64,000 bases of DNA from Rhodanobacter panaciterrae (GTDB lineage: Bacteria; Pseudomonadota; Gammaproteobacteria; Xanthomonadales; Rhodanobacteraceae), in contig NZ_BMXT01000002.1 in NCBI RefSeq assembly GCF_014651895.1, forward strand, positions 496,001 to 560,000, written 5' to 3'. Every line of letters begins with the position of its first letter. Within the stretch, counting starts at the first letter, position 1. Below, piece by piece: positions 34,173 through 43,210 of the stretch. Both the position numbers and the translations under genes were made by a program. A model generated the notes under the pieces. The model was not told the origin of the DNA. It worked only from the letters and a program-made list of their open reading frames with translations, and ran no database searches.

Positions 34173-36276
34173 GAACGGACTCCGGCGAAGGTGGCGGGAT
34201 ATACGTGGCGAACGGCGATTCATCATCGCGCAATGCGCTGCGCAGCTGGTACAGAGGCAGGCGCAACGGCTGCTCGGCGGCAGTGGCGATCGCCGCATGC
34301 ACCGCCGCGTCCGCTTTGCGCCAGCGCGCAGCATCCGGCGCCTGATACAGCCGCGCGATCGCATGCATCGCGGCAGTCGCTGTGTCACGCACGGCCGGCG
34401 CGATCTTGCTGTCGGCGGCCAACTGCTGACGCAACTCGATCATCGTGCGGCCGCTCTCCAGCACGGCGAGTGCCCACGCCAACATGCTGCGCGATTCGTC
34501 GCTGCCCGGCCGTGTATAGGTCACCACCTGCTGGAACAGATCGCGAACGAGGCTTTCGAAACGCCACGCCAGACCCTCCAGCGGCGCGGTCGCCGCCAAC
34601 ACGGCCTGCTCGCGCAAGCGGCGGAACTGGCGTGTGCGTTGCCAGCTGCTACCGATCACGCTCGGCAGCAGGATGAAGGCAGTGCCGGCCAGCGCGAGGC
34701 CGGCGACCTGCGCGACCCCGTCGTTGAGGAAATGCGCCGGGTCGTACACCATCGGATTCTTCAGCGCGAGGATGTTGACGAAACCCAACGTGTAACCGGG
34801 GCCGACGCCCGGCAAGGTATCGCGCGTGCTCAGGTATGGGCCGATCAGCATGAATCCCGCACTCGCGCCGATCAACCACGCAAAATCATTGCTGCCCGGC
34901 AGCAGCACATACACCACCAGGAATGCCCCCAGCATGCCGGCGACATAGCCAAGCAAGGTGTGCGTGGTGGCACTGAGCGGATTCGGCGAAGCGGCCAGCA
35001 GGCCGCTGAAGACCGTCGCCAGCAACATCGCGCCGGCGCCGAAAGGCCAGCCACTGGCCAGCCAGAAGGCGCTGAGCGCCCCCATCGTGAGGAAGGTGCG
35101 CAGCACGCTGACCAGCGCGCCAGGGATGTCGTTGCTGCGCTTGAAATGCACCTTCTCCACGCTGCCGCGCACCTGTGCCTCGCGCAGCGAACCTTCCAGC
35201 GTGGCGAAGTCACGCAACTCCATCACAAAACGCTGCAGCAGCGCGGCGCCGGTGTCGAATTCCAGCTGCGCCAGTGGCTCGGACAGCGGCGCACGCAGGG
35301 CCGCGACCTGCGCCGGCAGCTGCACCACGCATTCGTCCAGACGCGCTGCGAGTACGACAGACTGGTGCTGCTGCGCCAGCGCGGGCGAGAGTGCGTCGCC
35401 AAGCGGCCGGTACAGCGCGATCAAGGCGTCCGCGACACTCGGGCTGCCACCGCGCTGCAAGCGGTTGATCAGGTGATGCAACGACTGGAAGCTGGTCGCC
35501 GCGGCCATGTAGCGCTGGTTGAGCAAGCGCATGCGGGTGCTGCGCGCGTGCACTTCCGGATCCTCGAAGATCACCGAGGCACGCATGTCCTCCAATCGCA
35601 CCGCGGCGCGCGCCAGTGCGAGATTCGCATGCTCCATCTGTTCGCGCGGCATGTTGCCGGCCGTGCTCTCACGCACGAAGTCGATGAACACGTTGAATTG
35701 CGCCTGCGCGTTCTGCCGCAACAGCAGGCGCAGACGTTCGGGCCAGACCAGATCGCTGACTACCGCGGCCACCAGGATGCCGAGCAAGACCTCGCTGACG
35801 CGCATCACCGCCGAATCGAACACGTCGAGCGGATTGTTGATCGCCGGCAAGGTGACGATCGCGGCGGTGTAGCCGGCCAGCACGAAACCATAGGACATGA
35901 AGTTGCGATACAGCGTCGCACCACCGGCGCACAAACCCACCCACAATGACAAGCTCAGCAGGAACAGTTCACGCTGCTGCGGAAACAGCGACATCAGCGC
36001 CAGTCCGAACAGACTGCCGGCCAGCGTGCCGATCGCACGATAAAAACTCTTTGCCAGCACCATGCCGCTGTGCGGATGCATCACGATCGACACCGTGATC
36101 ATGGTGGTCGATGGCTGCTCCAGCTGCAGCCACATCGCCAGCCACGCCGCGAGGTAGATCGCCAGCAGCGACTTGCCCACGAAGATCCAGGCGCGCCACT
36201 CGCCGGCAAGAAACTCGGCCAGCCACGGCCAGCGCGATGAGGCCGGCACGGATTCGATGGCGGGAACAACAGACAT
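34162..36276 (-). CDS. FUSC/AaeB family aromatic acid efflux inner-membrane protein
   Basis: A 704-residue inner-membrane protein with two membrane domains of about five or six helices each (about 28-170 and 380-505). They are separated by a cytoplasmic helical region containing a predicted ARTIFICIAL-free FUSC segment. The FUSC repeat begins at WLAMWLQLEQPSTTMITVSIVMHP. Relatives (AaeB, YccS) pump p-hydroxybenzoate and similar compounds out through an HlyD adaptor. Here FUSC is first in the operon and the DUF1656 and adaptor genes follow, a different order from E. coli aaeXAB. Confidence 0.9.
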   Translation of the reverse strand: MSVVPAIESVPASSRWPWLAEFLAGEWRAWIFVGKSLLAIYLAAWLAMWLQLEQPSTTMITVSIVMHPHSGMVLAKSFYRAIGTLAGSLFGLALMSLFPQQRELFLLSLSLWVGLCAGGATLYRNFMSYGFVLAGYTAAIVTLPAINNPLDVFDSAVMRVSEVLLGILVAAVVSDLVWPERLRLLLRQNAQAQFNVFIDFVRESTAGNMPREQMEHANLALARAAVRLEDMRASVIFEDPEVHARSTRMRLLNQRYMAAATSFQSLHHLINRLQRGGSPSVADALIALYRPLGDALSPALAQQHQSVVLAARLDECVVQLPAQVAALRAPLSEPLAQLEFDTGAALLQRFVMELRDFATLEGSLREAQVRGSVEKVHFKRSNDIPGALVSVLRTFLTMGALSAFWLASGWPFGAGAMLLATVFSGLLAASPNPLSATTHTLLGYVAGMLGAFLVVYVLLPGSNDFAWLIGASAGFMLIGPYLSTRDTLPGVGPGYTLGFVNILALKNPMVYDPAHFLNDGVAQVAGLALAGTAFILLPSVIGSSWQRTRQFRRLREQAVLAATAPLEGLAWRFESLVRDLFQQVVTYTRPGSDESRSMLAWALAVLESGRTMIELRQQLAADSKIAPAVRDTATAAMHAIARLYQAPDAARWRKADAAVHAAIATAAEQPLRLPLYQLRSALRDDESPFATYIPPPSPESVHAA

Positions 36277-36380
36277 CGCTCAACCCTGCTCCAGCTGCGC
36301 CGCCTCGCCAAGGAGGACAGAGGCAATCAGAGCGCCACATTACCAGCGCTGTCGATGTCCGTGGCGTGGACGCGTACGAA

Positions 36381-36402
36381 AAAGGCGCCGCGAGGCGCCT
36401 TT
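36381..36402 (-). terminator. Intrinsic terminator of the DUF4156-like lipoprotein gene
   Basis: Perfect 9-bp arms AAAGGCGCC and GGCGCCTTT flank the loop GCGA. On the minus strand the stem is followed by TTTTTCG. It lies 22 bp beyond the lipoprotein stop codon and before the FUSC promoter region. The A-run on the other side gives it weak function in both directions. Confidence 0.8.
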
Positions 36403-36424
36403 CGTTTCCAGATGGCCGCCGGAT

Positions 36425-36832
36425 TCAGCCGCCGTGTACCGGGAAGGTCTGCGCGTTGCCGGATGCGCCATTCGGGTTGGTCGGGGCGCTCGGCGAGTGC
36501 GTCGATGGAGTCTGGTGCGCGCCGCACTGGTAGGCACCCCACGGCTGCGAGCCGTTGGACGGTTCGGCCAGCGGCTTGATCGTGTCGGCGTGCATCTGTG
36601 CCGCCTGGTTGCGCGCCAGTACTTCCAGTTCGTCGCGCACGGTGATCGTGTTGCGGTCGACCGGGCCGACATGATCCATCACCGACACGGTGACCTTGCC
36701 CAGTTCCTTGCACGAGGAGACATCGCCGCTCCACGCGGTACGCACGTTTTTCGCGGCGTCGTCCATGGTGATGCCCCAGCTGCAGGCGCTCAGCAACAAA
36801 ACGGGGACGAGCAACAACAGGGTCTTGCGCAT
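36425..36832 (-). CDS. DUF4156-like lipoprotein
   Basis: A 135-residue lipoprotein with lipobox LLSAC and acylated Cys17. The remainder matches DUF4156 (E. coli YjeI type) in layout: CKELGKVTVSV, then ELEVLARNQAAQMHADTIKPL and a final GAYQCG cysteine. A low-complexity Pro/Thr/Ser tail follows. Function is unknown. It is transcribed alone, with a terminator right behind it. Confidence 0.75.
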   Translation of the reverse strand: MRKTLLLLVPVLLLSACSWGITMDDAAKNVRTAWSGDVSSCKELGKVTVSVMDHVGPVDRNTITVRDELEVLARNQAAQMHADTIKPLAEPSNGSQPWGAYQCGAHQTPSTHSPSAPTNPNGASGNAQTFPVHGG

Positions 36833-36958
36833 GGCTAGCTCCGCAACGGTGACAAGGTATGAAAACAGACAGACCGGGCCGTCGCCGACCCGGCCCCATC
36901 CTAACGCGAGGATGTCAGCACGTCCCCCAATGAATCCGGAACACCCGCACAGGTCGAC

Positions 36959-39820
36959 TTACTTCACCGGCTTGCCGTCGGCATCGAGCACCTGCACCTC
37001 GCCCAGCTTCAGCGCGCGGATCGGCGCCTCGATCTTCTTCAGATCGCCGACGATCACCCAGGTCAGCTGGTCGGGATGGATCAGCTGTTTTGCTGCCGCT
37101 TCCACCGAAGCGTCGCTCTGTGCCTCGATGCGCGACTTCAAGGTCTGCACGTAATCATCCGGCCGGTTGTACTGCGCGATGCCCTGCAACGCGCCCATCA
37201 CCGCCGAAGTGGTCTGGTAACCGCCCGGCATGCTGCGCACGTCGCCGACCTTGATCTTGCTGATCTCCTGCGCGGTCAGCGGCTTGTCGCCGATCACACC
37301 TCTCGCTTCCTTCAACATCTCGGCCACCGACGGCGCGGTCTTGTCGGTCTGCACCGGCGCGTACAGCAGGTACGGACGCTGACCCTTGGCATTGCTGAGG
37401 AAGCTGAAGGCACCGTAGGCCCAGTGCTTGTCCTCGCGCAGGTTCATGTTGAGACGCGAGGTGAAAGTGCCGCCGAAGGCACCGTTCATGGTCTGGATCT
37501 CCAGATTGTTCGGCGCTTCGGTGGACGGCGCCAGACTGCCGGCAAGAATCAGACTCTGCTGCGCACCCGGGCGATCGACCAGATACACGCGCACCTGTTT
37601 CGGCGCGGCGACCTCGCCGATGTTCTTCACCGGCAACTTGCTGGCCGGTGCCTTCCACTGGCCGAACGCCGCGTTCAACTGCGGGATGATCTTGTCCAGC
37701 GTGGTGTCGCCGGCGACCAGGATCTTCATGTTGTCCGGACGGATGAAGTCGGTCATGAACGTGCGCATGTCGTCAGCGGTCAGCGACTTGATCGACGCCT
37801 CCGTACCGGTGCCGGTGAACGGGATCGCATACGCGTGACCTTTGCCGTACAGCAGCGGCGGCAACGTGCGCAGCGCGATGCCGGTCGGCTGGCTTTTTTC
37901 CTGGGCGATGCCGGCCAGCCACTGACCGCGGATACGACTGATGTCGGTTTCACGGAAGGCCGGGTTGCGCACGATATCGGTGAACAGTTCGAGCGACGGC
38001 TTCAACTGGTCGTTCAGCGCGTTCAACGAGGCGTTGCAATAGTCCAGCCCGCAACCGGAACCAATGATCGCGCCGAGGCGCTGCTTGCGCTTGGCAATCT
38101 CGACCGAATCCAGCTCCTTGCTGCCCTCGTCGAGCATCGACATGGTGAAGCTGGAGGTGCCCAGCTTGCGACCCTGGTCGGCCGCGTAACCGGCATCGAA
38201 CAGCAGCTGCAGTTGTACCGCCGGTACCGTGTGGCGTTCGGCCAGGATCACCTCGACACCGTTGTCGAGCTTGCCACGCTGCAGCGTGGGGAAGCTGAGA
38301 TCAGGGAACGTGTTGACCTCGGGCACACCCTTGCTGCGGTCGACGTCACTCTTGACGACGCGATAATCACCCTTGGCCGACAGCACAGGCGCCGGTGCGC
38401 CGGGGGCCGCGGCACGGCCGCTGGCCGTCGCCATATCGGTGGCTTCGACCTTGCCCGGCACCACGGTCAAGGTGTAATCGCCCTTGGCGATCCACTGGTT
38501 CGCCACCGCGCTGACGCTGGCCGGCGTGGCCGCCATGAACTCATTGAAGTCCTTCAGGTATGCGCCCGGATCGCCCTGATAAAGCTGGCCCTCGGCCAGG
38601 ATCGACGCCTGCGTGTTGACATTCTCCAGCCCGCGCACGAACGAGGCGCGAGTTTCGGTCTTGACTCGCGCCAGTTCATCCGCGCTGGGACCGTCTTTCA
38701 GGAATTTCTGCCACTCGTCAGCAATCGCAGCATCGACCTGCTTCGGGTCGACACCCTTTTTCACGTCGACCTGCAACTGGAACAGGCTGGCCAGTACGTG
38801 CTGCTGCACGTCAACGGAAACGTCATCGGCCAGCTTGTCCTGATAGACCAGCCGCTGATACAGCCGCGAGGTCTTGCTGCCGCCCAGCACGGCGGCGGCG
38901 ATCTCCAGCAGATTCTCGTCGCTGGTGCCGCGGCCCGGCGCATTCCACTCGCGATAGATCCGCGTCTGCGCCACGTTGTCGGTCATCGTGCCGTGGGTCG
39001 ACGTGTCGCGCGGCGCCACCCACGGCTGCGGCCGCGGCACCTGCGGACCGGCGGCAATGTCGCCGAAGTACTTCAGCATCTTTTCCTTCGCCACCGCCGG
39101 CGTGATGTCGCCGGACAGCACGACGACCGTATTGGCGGCGCCGTAGTAGTCGCGGAACCACTGCTTGACGTCGCCCAGCGAGGCCGCGTTCAAGTCGTCC
39201 ATCGAGCCGATGGTGTCGTGGTGATATGGATGATTGGCCGGAAACGCCTCGGCCTGGATCATCTCGCCGGCGCGGCCGTACGGCTGGTTCTCATCCTGGC
39301 GCTTCTCGTTCTGCACCACGCCGCGCTGTTCGTCGAGCTGCGCCTGGCCGATCGCACCGAGCAGATGGCCCATGCGGTCGGACTCCATCCACAGCGCCAT
39401 GTCCAGCGCGGTGGTCGGCACGGTCTCGAAATAGTTGGTGCGGTCCAGCCAAGTGGTGCCGTTCTGGTCGGTGGCACCGGCCAGCTCGAACGGCTTGAAG
39501 AATTCGTCCTTGTGGTTCTCCGAGCCCTGGAACATCAGGTGCTCGAACAGGTGCGCGAAACCGGTCTTGTGCGCCGGCTCGTACGAGGAGCCGACGTGAT
39601 ACCAGATGCTCACCGCCACCACCGGCGCCTTGTGATCCTCATGCACCACCACGGTCAGGCCGTTCGGCAGCACGAAGCGGTCGTAGGCCAGCTCGGGGAT
39701 CTGTTGCGTGGTCGCGGTCGCTGCAATCGTCGCCGTCTCGGGAGAAGCCAGCGCCAGCGGCGCGCCAACGGTCAGGGTCAACAGGCCGGCGATGAGCAGG
39801 GCGAGCGGTTTCTTTGCCAC
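36959..39820 (-). CDS. M16 family zinc peptidase, two-domain (pitrilysin-like)
   Basis: A 953-residue exported protein with signal peptide (1-25). The inverted zinc motif HLFEH is at residues 90-94, and a Glu about 77 residues later (VVQNE) is the third ligand. A second M16 half begins near residue 510 and lacks the zinc motif, as is usual for the C-terminal partner. The family degrades peptides or processes outer-membrane and periplasmic proteins. The opposite strand carries a long shadow open frame, which I reject. The gene is divergent from the sigma-54 promoter of the small gene at 40091. Confidence 0.92.
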   Translation of the reverse strand: MAKKPLALLIAGLLTLTVGAPLALASPETATIAATATTQQIPELAYDRFVLPNGLTVVVHEDHKAPVVAVSIWYHVGSSYEPAHKTGFAHLFEHLMFQGSENHKDEFFKPFELAGATDQNGTTWLDRTNYFETVPTTALDMALWMESDRMGHLLGAIGQAQLDEQRGVVQNEKRQDENQPYGRAGEMIQAEAFPANHPYHHDTIGSMDDLNAASLGDVKQWFRDYYGAANTVVVLSGDITPAVAKEKMLKYFGDIAAGPQVPRPQPWVAPRDTSTHGTMTDNVAQTRIYREWNAPGRGTSDENLLEIAAAVLGGSKTSRLYQRLVYQDKLADDVSVDVQQHVLASLFQLQVDVKKGVDPKQVDAAIADEWQKFLKDGPSADELARVKTETRASFVRGLENVNTQASILAEGQLYQGDPGAYLKDFNEFMAATPASVSAVANQWIAKGDYTLTVVPGKVEATDMATASGRAAAPGAPAPVLSAKGDYRVVKSDVDRSKGVPEVNTFPDLSFPTLQRGKLDNGVEVILAERHTVPAVQLQLLFDAGYAADQGRKLGTSSFTMSMLDEGSKELDSVEIAKRKQRLGAIIGSGCGLDYCNASLNALNDQLKPSLELFTDIVRNPAFRETDISRIRGQWLAGIAQEKSQPTGIALRTLPPLLYGKGHAYAIPFTGTGTEASIKSLTADDMRTFMTDFIRPDNMKILVAGDTTLDKIIPQLNAAFGQWKAPASKLPVKNIGEVAAPKQVRVYLVDRPGAQQSLILAGSLAPSTEAPNNLEIQTMNGAFGGTFTSRLNMNLREDKHWAYGAFSFLSNAKGQRPYLLYAPVQTDKTAPSVAEMLKEARGVIGDKPLTAQEISKIKVGDVRSMPGGYQTTSAVMGALQGIAQYNRPDDYVQTLKSRIEAQSDASVEAAAKQLIHPDQLTWVIVGDLKKIEAPIRALKLGEVQVLDADGKPVK

Positions 39821-39949
39821 GGTGAACCTCCTGTTTCACGAATGAGTCCACGCAGGCTAACGGCGCTATCGACCCGTCGCAAATGACTTGCGGCATGGGT
39901 GACCGCGCCACTCCGGTGAAGTGTCCGGCTGTCCGCTGCCGTGCGCCCT

Positions 39950-39965
39950 GCTGTCCGCGGACAGC
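39950..39965. promoter_or_regulatory. Palindrome, likely enhancer (UAS) for a sigma-54 activator
   Basis: GCTGTCCG-CGGACAGC is a perfect 16-bp palindrome. A second copy of the half-site GCTGTCCGC occurs at 39928-39936. It lies about 100 bp upstream of the predicted start site of the sigma-54 promoter at 40030, the usual place for a bacterial enhancer-binding protein. The binding protein is unknown. Confidence 0.5.
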
Positions 39966-40001
39966 TCACTCGCTTTCGCCATCATCGATTGTCTCAATGA
40001 A

Positions 40002-40014
40002 AATCAATCACTTG
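40002..40014 (+). promoter_or_regulatory. IHF binding site
   Basis: AATCAATCACTTG matches the IHF consensus WATCAA-N4-TTR at every defined position. It sits between the palindrome and the -24/-12 promoter, where IHF bends DNA to bring an enhancer-bound activator to sigma-54 RNA polymerase. Single IHF matches are common by chance; the position gives it weight. Confidence 0.5.
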
Positions 40015-40029
40015 CGGCTAAGCCAAGGC

Positions 40030-40046
40030 TTGGCACAGAGCTTGCT
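40030..40046 (+). promoter_or_regulatory. Sigma-54 (RpoN) promoter for the small membrane protein gene
   Basis: TTGGCAC-A-GAGC-TTGCT fits the -24/-12 consensus (TTGGCACR-N4-TTGCW) without mismatch, with GG and GC 12 bases apart. The predicted start of transcription is near 40057, leaving a leader of about 34 nt with a GGAG ribosome-binding site before the ATG at 40091. Confidence 0.7.
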
Positions 40047-40090
40047 CCATCTGGGCTACAGGGCTTCCACCTTTCATCGGAGACATGATC

Positions 40091-40294
40091 ATGAAATTCG
40101 AGACATTGATGTTGCGCGGCCTGTTCATCGCCTGCCTCGCCGTGTGCGGTCTGATCTTTGGTGCGATGTTGACCACGACACCACCCGCCACCCAGTTCGC
40201 CGCCAGCAACCGCCTCGGCACCATCCTGCTGGCTGCGCCGAGCAGCTGCGCCTTGCCGCCGGATGGCGTGGTCTGCCCGCTGCCGCGCGGTTGA
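40091..40294 (+). CDS. Small single-pass membrane protein, sigma-54 dependent (hypothetical)
   Basis: A 67-residue protein with one transmembrane helix at about 6-27 ([22 protein letters not shown]). An extracytoplasmic tail follows, rich in Ala, Ser and Pro, that carries two cysteines in [15 protein letters not shown], possibly a disulfide. The ATG at 40091 is chosen because GGAG is 8 bases upstream; an ATG at 40085 is too close to it. No family is recognised. The promoter architecture (enhancer, IHF site, -24/-12) argues that the gene is real although it is short. It stops 40 bp before trmL and could be cotranscribed with it. Confidence 0.65.
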   Translation: MKFETLMLRGLFIACLAVCGLIFGAMLTTTPPATQFAASNRLGTILLAAPSSCALPPDGVVCPLPRG

Positions 40295-40334
40295 GTTTCG
40301 GCGAAACCTCGCCCGGACACGCGATAATGGCCGG

Positions 40335-40805
40335 ATGCTGCATGTCATCCTGTTCCGACCCGAGATCCCGCCGAACACCGGCAACGTGATTCGCCTGTGC
40401 GCGAACACCGGCGCCGCGCTGCACCTGATCCGACCGCTCGGCTTCGAGCTTGACGATGCACGGTTGCGCCGCGCCGGACTGGACTACCACGAGTACGCCC
40501 GCGTCGCGGTGCATGACGACCTGGCCGGCTGCCTCGATGCGATCGGCGCACCACGCGTATTCGCCTTCACCACCCGCGGTCGAGTCGCCCACGTCGATGC
40601 AGGCTTTGCCGATGGCGACGCGCTACTGTTTGGTTGCGAGACCGCCGGCTTGCCGGTGGATGTGCTGGAAACGATCCCCGCCGAGCAGCGACTGCGCCTG
40701 CCGATGCGTCCGGACAGCCGCAGCCTGAATCTGTCGAACACGGTTGCCGTAGCGGTGTACGAAGCCTGGCGCCAGCTCGGCTTTGCCGGTGCCGCAGACG
40801 TCTAG
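40335..40805 (+). CDS. trmL: tRNA (cytidine/uridine-2'-O)-methyltransferase TrmL
   Basis: A 156-residue SPOUT methyltransferase that modifies the wobble base of tRNA-Leu. Trefoil-knot signatures: [22 protein letters not shown] at the N-terminus, [11 protein letters not shown], and the C-terminal [26 protein letters not shown]. The length matches E. coli TrmL (157). ATG at 40335 is fixed by the N-terminal motif. Confidence 0.96.
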   Translation: MLHVILFRPEIPPNTGNVIRLCANTGAALHLIRPLGFELDDARLRRAGLDYHEYARVAVHDDLAGCLDAIGAPRVFAFTTRGRVAHVDAGFADGDALLFGCETAGLPVDVLETIPAEQRLRLPMRPDSRSLNLSNTVAVAVYEAWRQLGFAGAADV

Positions 40806-40832
40806 CCGCAGCCGCCGGGCTACAATCGCCGG

Positions 40833-41483
40833 ATGAATGCCGCCACTCCCAACTCCTGGTTGCCACAGCCGCTGCGCAAGCTTGCCGGCCGCGCGCTGGA
40901 AACCGCGCTGAATCACACCTTGTCGCTGGACCCGGACACGCAGCAGCGACTTGCTGCGCTGAACGGCCGCAGCGTGCAACTGCATCTGCGCGGACCGGAA
41001 ATCGCCCTGGCGGTGACCGTCGAAGACGCACGTCTGAAAGTCGGACCCCCGCTAGACGACAGCCAGCTGCGCGTCGCCGCCACGCCGGGCAGTCTGCTGG
41101 CGATGATGTTCCGCCGTGACGACGACGGCATTGCGCCAGGCAAGGTGGAAATCGCCGGTGACGCCGAGCTGGCACGCCGGCTGGAGAAACTCGCCAGCAA
41201 GTTCGCCCCGGATTTCGAGGAAGCGTTCGCGCGCACCTTCGGTGACGTGCTCGGTGTGCCGCTGGCCAAGGCCGTGCGCAAAGGTTTGGCTCACGCCCGC
41301 GAAACCGCCACGCATCTCACCGAAGACAGCGCCGACTGGCTGCGCGACGAGGCACGTGTTGCCTTGGCGCCCGGTGAAGTCGAGGGTTTCCTCGATGGCG
41401 TGGACCACCTGCGCGAGCGCAGCGAGCGGCTGGAGTCGCGCGTGCAGCGATTGATGCAACGCCTGCAAGGCAACGCCGCGTGA
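40833..41483 (+). CDS. ubiJ: Ubiquinone biosynthesis accessory factor UbiJ
   Basis: A 216-residue lipid-binding accessory protein with an SCP2-like N-terminal domain (about 15-115) and a C-terminal coiled-coil segment ([22 protein letters not shown]). UbiJ helps assemble the ubiquinone biosynthesis complex and pairs with UbiK, which occurs at 58128. It overlaps ubiB by four bases (GTGA), so the two are coupled, as in enterobacteria. Confidence 0.93.
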   Translation: MNAATPNSWLPQPLRKLAGRALETALNHTLSLDPDTQQRLAALNGRSVQLHLRGPEIALAVTVEDARLKVGPPLDDSQLRVAATPGSLLAMMFRRDDDGIAPGKVEIAGDAELARRLEKLASKFAPDFEEAFARTFGDVLGVPLAKAVRKGLAHARETATHLTEDSADWLRDEARVALAPGEVEGFLDGVDHLRERSERLESRVQRLMQRLQGNAA

Positions 41484-43126
41484 CGCCGCTGAAGGTGGTG
41501 CCGCGGCTGCTGCGGGTCGCTTCGGTCCTGCTGGCATACCGCCTCGACGAACTGGTCGATGCCGCGCATCTGTACCGTCCGCTGAAGCTGTTGCGCCCGC
41601 TGGTGGCACGGCCACGTATCGATATCCGCAACCTGTCGCGCGGCGAGCGCCTGCGCCACGCGCTGACCGATCTGGGACCGATCTTCGTCAAAGCCGGCCA
41701 GGTACTGTCGACCCGCCGCGATCTGGTACCGCTCGACATCGCCGACGAACTGGCCCTGCTGCAGGATCAGGTCGCGCCGTTCCCTGGCAGCGAGGCACGC
41801 GCGATCGTCGAGCGCGAACTGAAGTCGCCGATTGGACGTCTATACGCCCAGTTCGACGAAACCCCGCTGGCCTCGGCCTCGATCGCCCAGGTGCACGCGG
41901 CCACGCTGCACGACGGTCGCGAGGTCGTGGTGAAGGTGCTGCGCCCCGGCATCGATGCGCAGATCGCGCGCGATGTGAAACTGCTGCGCTCGCTTGGCGA
42001 GCTGGCCCAGCGCTGGCATCCGAACGCCGACAAGATCCGTCCGCTCGACGTGGTCGCCGAAGTCGAGAAGATGTTGGAGAACGAGCTGGACCTGCAGCGC
42101 GAAGGCGCCAGCGCCAGCCTGCTCAAGCGCAACTTCGACAGCGGTGTGGATCTGTACGTGCCGGCCGTGCACTGGGAACTGACCGCGCAGCGCGTGCTGA
42201 CGCTGGAGCGCGTGCACGGCATCAGCAGCGACGACATCGCTGCGATCGACGCCGCCGGCCTCGACCGCAAGGCACTCGCCGCGAAAGGCGTGCGCGTGTT
42301 CTACGAGCAGGTGTTCCGCGACAACTTCTTCCACGCCGACGCCCACCCCGGCAATATCTGGGTCGATCCGACGCGCACCGGCGAGCCGCGCTTCATCGCG
42401 CTGGATTTCGGCATCATGGGTTCGCTGCCGGAGGCCGACCAGTACTGGCTGGCGCAAAACTTCATCGCCCTGTTCGAACGCGACTACGCGCGCATCGCGC
42501 AGTTGCATGTCGCCGCCGGCTGGATGCCGGCCGACGTGCGGCTGGATGAACTGGAAGCCGCGGTGCGCACGGTGTGCGAGCCGTACTTCACCCGCCCGCT
42601 GTCGCAGATCTCGCTAGCTGAACTGGTCGTCAAACTTTTTCAGACTGCGCGCCGCTTCGAGCTGACGTTGCAGCCGCAGCTGATCCTGCTGCAGAAGACC
42701 CTGCTCAATATCGAAGGCGTCGGCCGCATGCTCGATCCGGAGATCGACATCTGGGCGGTGGCACATCCGGTGCTCAAACGCATCCTGCGCGAGCGCTACA
42801 GCCCGCTACGCACCTTACGCGACGTGCGCAAGCGCCTGCCCGAGTGGCTGCACAGCGCGCCGCAGTTCCCCGAGCTGGTACGCGACGCGCTACGTCAGAT
42901 CGGGCGCGGTGAACAACGCAGCGTGAGCGATCCGCAGGCACTCCAGTTGCTGCGCGAGAACGCCAAGCGCCTGCACCAGCTGCTTGCCTGCGGGTTGCTC
43001 GGTGCGGCGCTATTGATCGCGTCGACGCTGTTGTGGACGTTGACATCGCAGCAAGGCATCTGGCTGCCGCTGTGTGTGGGTATTGCCGGTGTGCTGGCCT
43101 TCGTGGTCGGCTGGCCGCGCCGCTGA
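41480..43126 (+). CDS. ubiB: Ubiquinone biosynthesis regulatory ATPase/kinase-like UbiB
   Basis: A 548-residue atypical kinase-like (ABC1/ADCK) protein required for ubiquinone synthesis. The family KxGQ motif is [16 protein letters not shown] (near 72-87). The glycine-rich region is altered as ASIAQVHAA, and the DFG equivalent is LDFGIMGS. The C-terminus has two transmembrane helices (about 498-518 and 523-543). The start is a GTG overlapping the ubiJ stop. It is followed by a REP hairpin. Confidence 0.95.
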   Translation: MTPLKVVPRLLRVASVLLAYRLDELVDAAHLYRPLKLLRPLVARPRIDIRNLSRGERLRHALTDLGPIFVKAGQVLSTRRDLVPLDIADELALLQDQVAPFPGSEARAIVERELKSPIGRLYAQFDETPLASASIAQVHAATLHDGREVVVKVLRPGIDAQIARDVKLLRSLGELAQRWHPNADKIRPLDVVAEVEKMLENELDLQREGASASLLKRNFDSGVDLYVPAVHWELTAQRVLTLERVHGISSDDIAAIDAAGLDRKALAAKGVRVFYEQVFRDNFFHADAHPGNIWVDPTRTGEPRFIALDFGIMGSLPEADQYWLAQNFIALFERDYARIAQLHVAAGWMPADVRLDELEAAVRTVCEPYFTRPLSQISLAELVVKLFQTARRFELTLQPQLILLQKTLLNIEGVGRMLDPEIDIWAVAHPVLKRILRERYSPLRTLRDVRKRLPEWLHSAPQFPELVRDALRQIGRGEQRSVSDPQALQLLRENAKRLHQLLACGLLGAALLIASTLLWTLTSQQGIWLPLCVGIAGVLAFVVGWPRR

Positions 43127-43135
43127 TCATGGCCA

Positions 43136-43198
43136 TGTAGGAGCCCGCTGGCGGGCGATGCTCTTGCGTGATTCATCGCCCGCCAGCGGGCTCCTACA
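43136..43198. repeat. GTAG-type REP hairpin
   Basis: Perfect 25-bp arms, beginning TGTAGGAGCCCGCTGGCGGG and continuing to CGATG, flank a 13-base loop. The arms open with the GTAG head seen in REP elements of Xanthomonadales and Pseudomonas. It lies between ubiB and truC and can act as a terminator or transcript-end hairpin. It shares TGTAGGAGC with the hairpin at 54585. Confidence 0.85.
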
Positions 43199-43210
43199 CG
43201 AACAACCCAC

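Noticed and set aside
34153-35949. 598-codon plus-strand open frame opposite the FUSC gene
   Set aside because: It is a shadow of the FUSC gene; no domain is recognisable and composition is typical of antisense translation of GC-rich membrane protein genes.
37076-39886. 936-codon open frame on the plus strand opposite the M16 peptidase gene
   Set aside because: It is the mirror of a real GC-rich gene. Its protein is full of Arg, His, Gln and Val without motifs, while the minus-strand reading gives a signal peptide and HLFEH zinc site.
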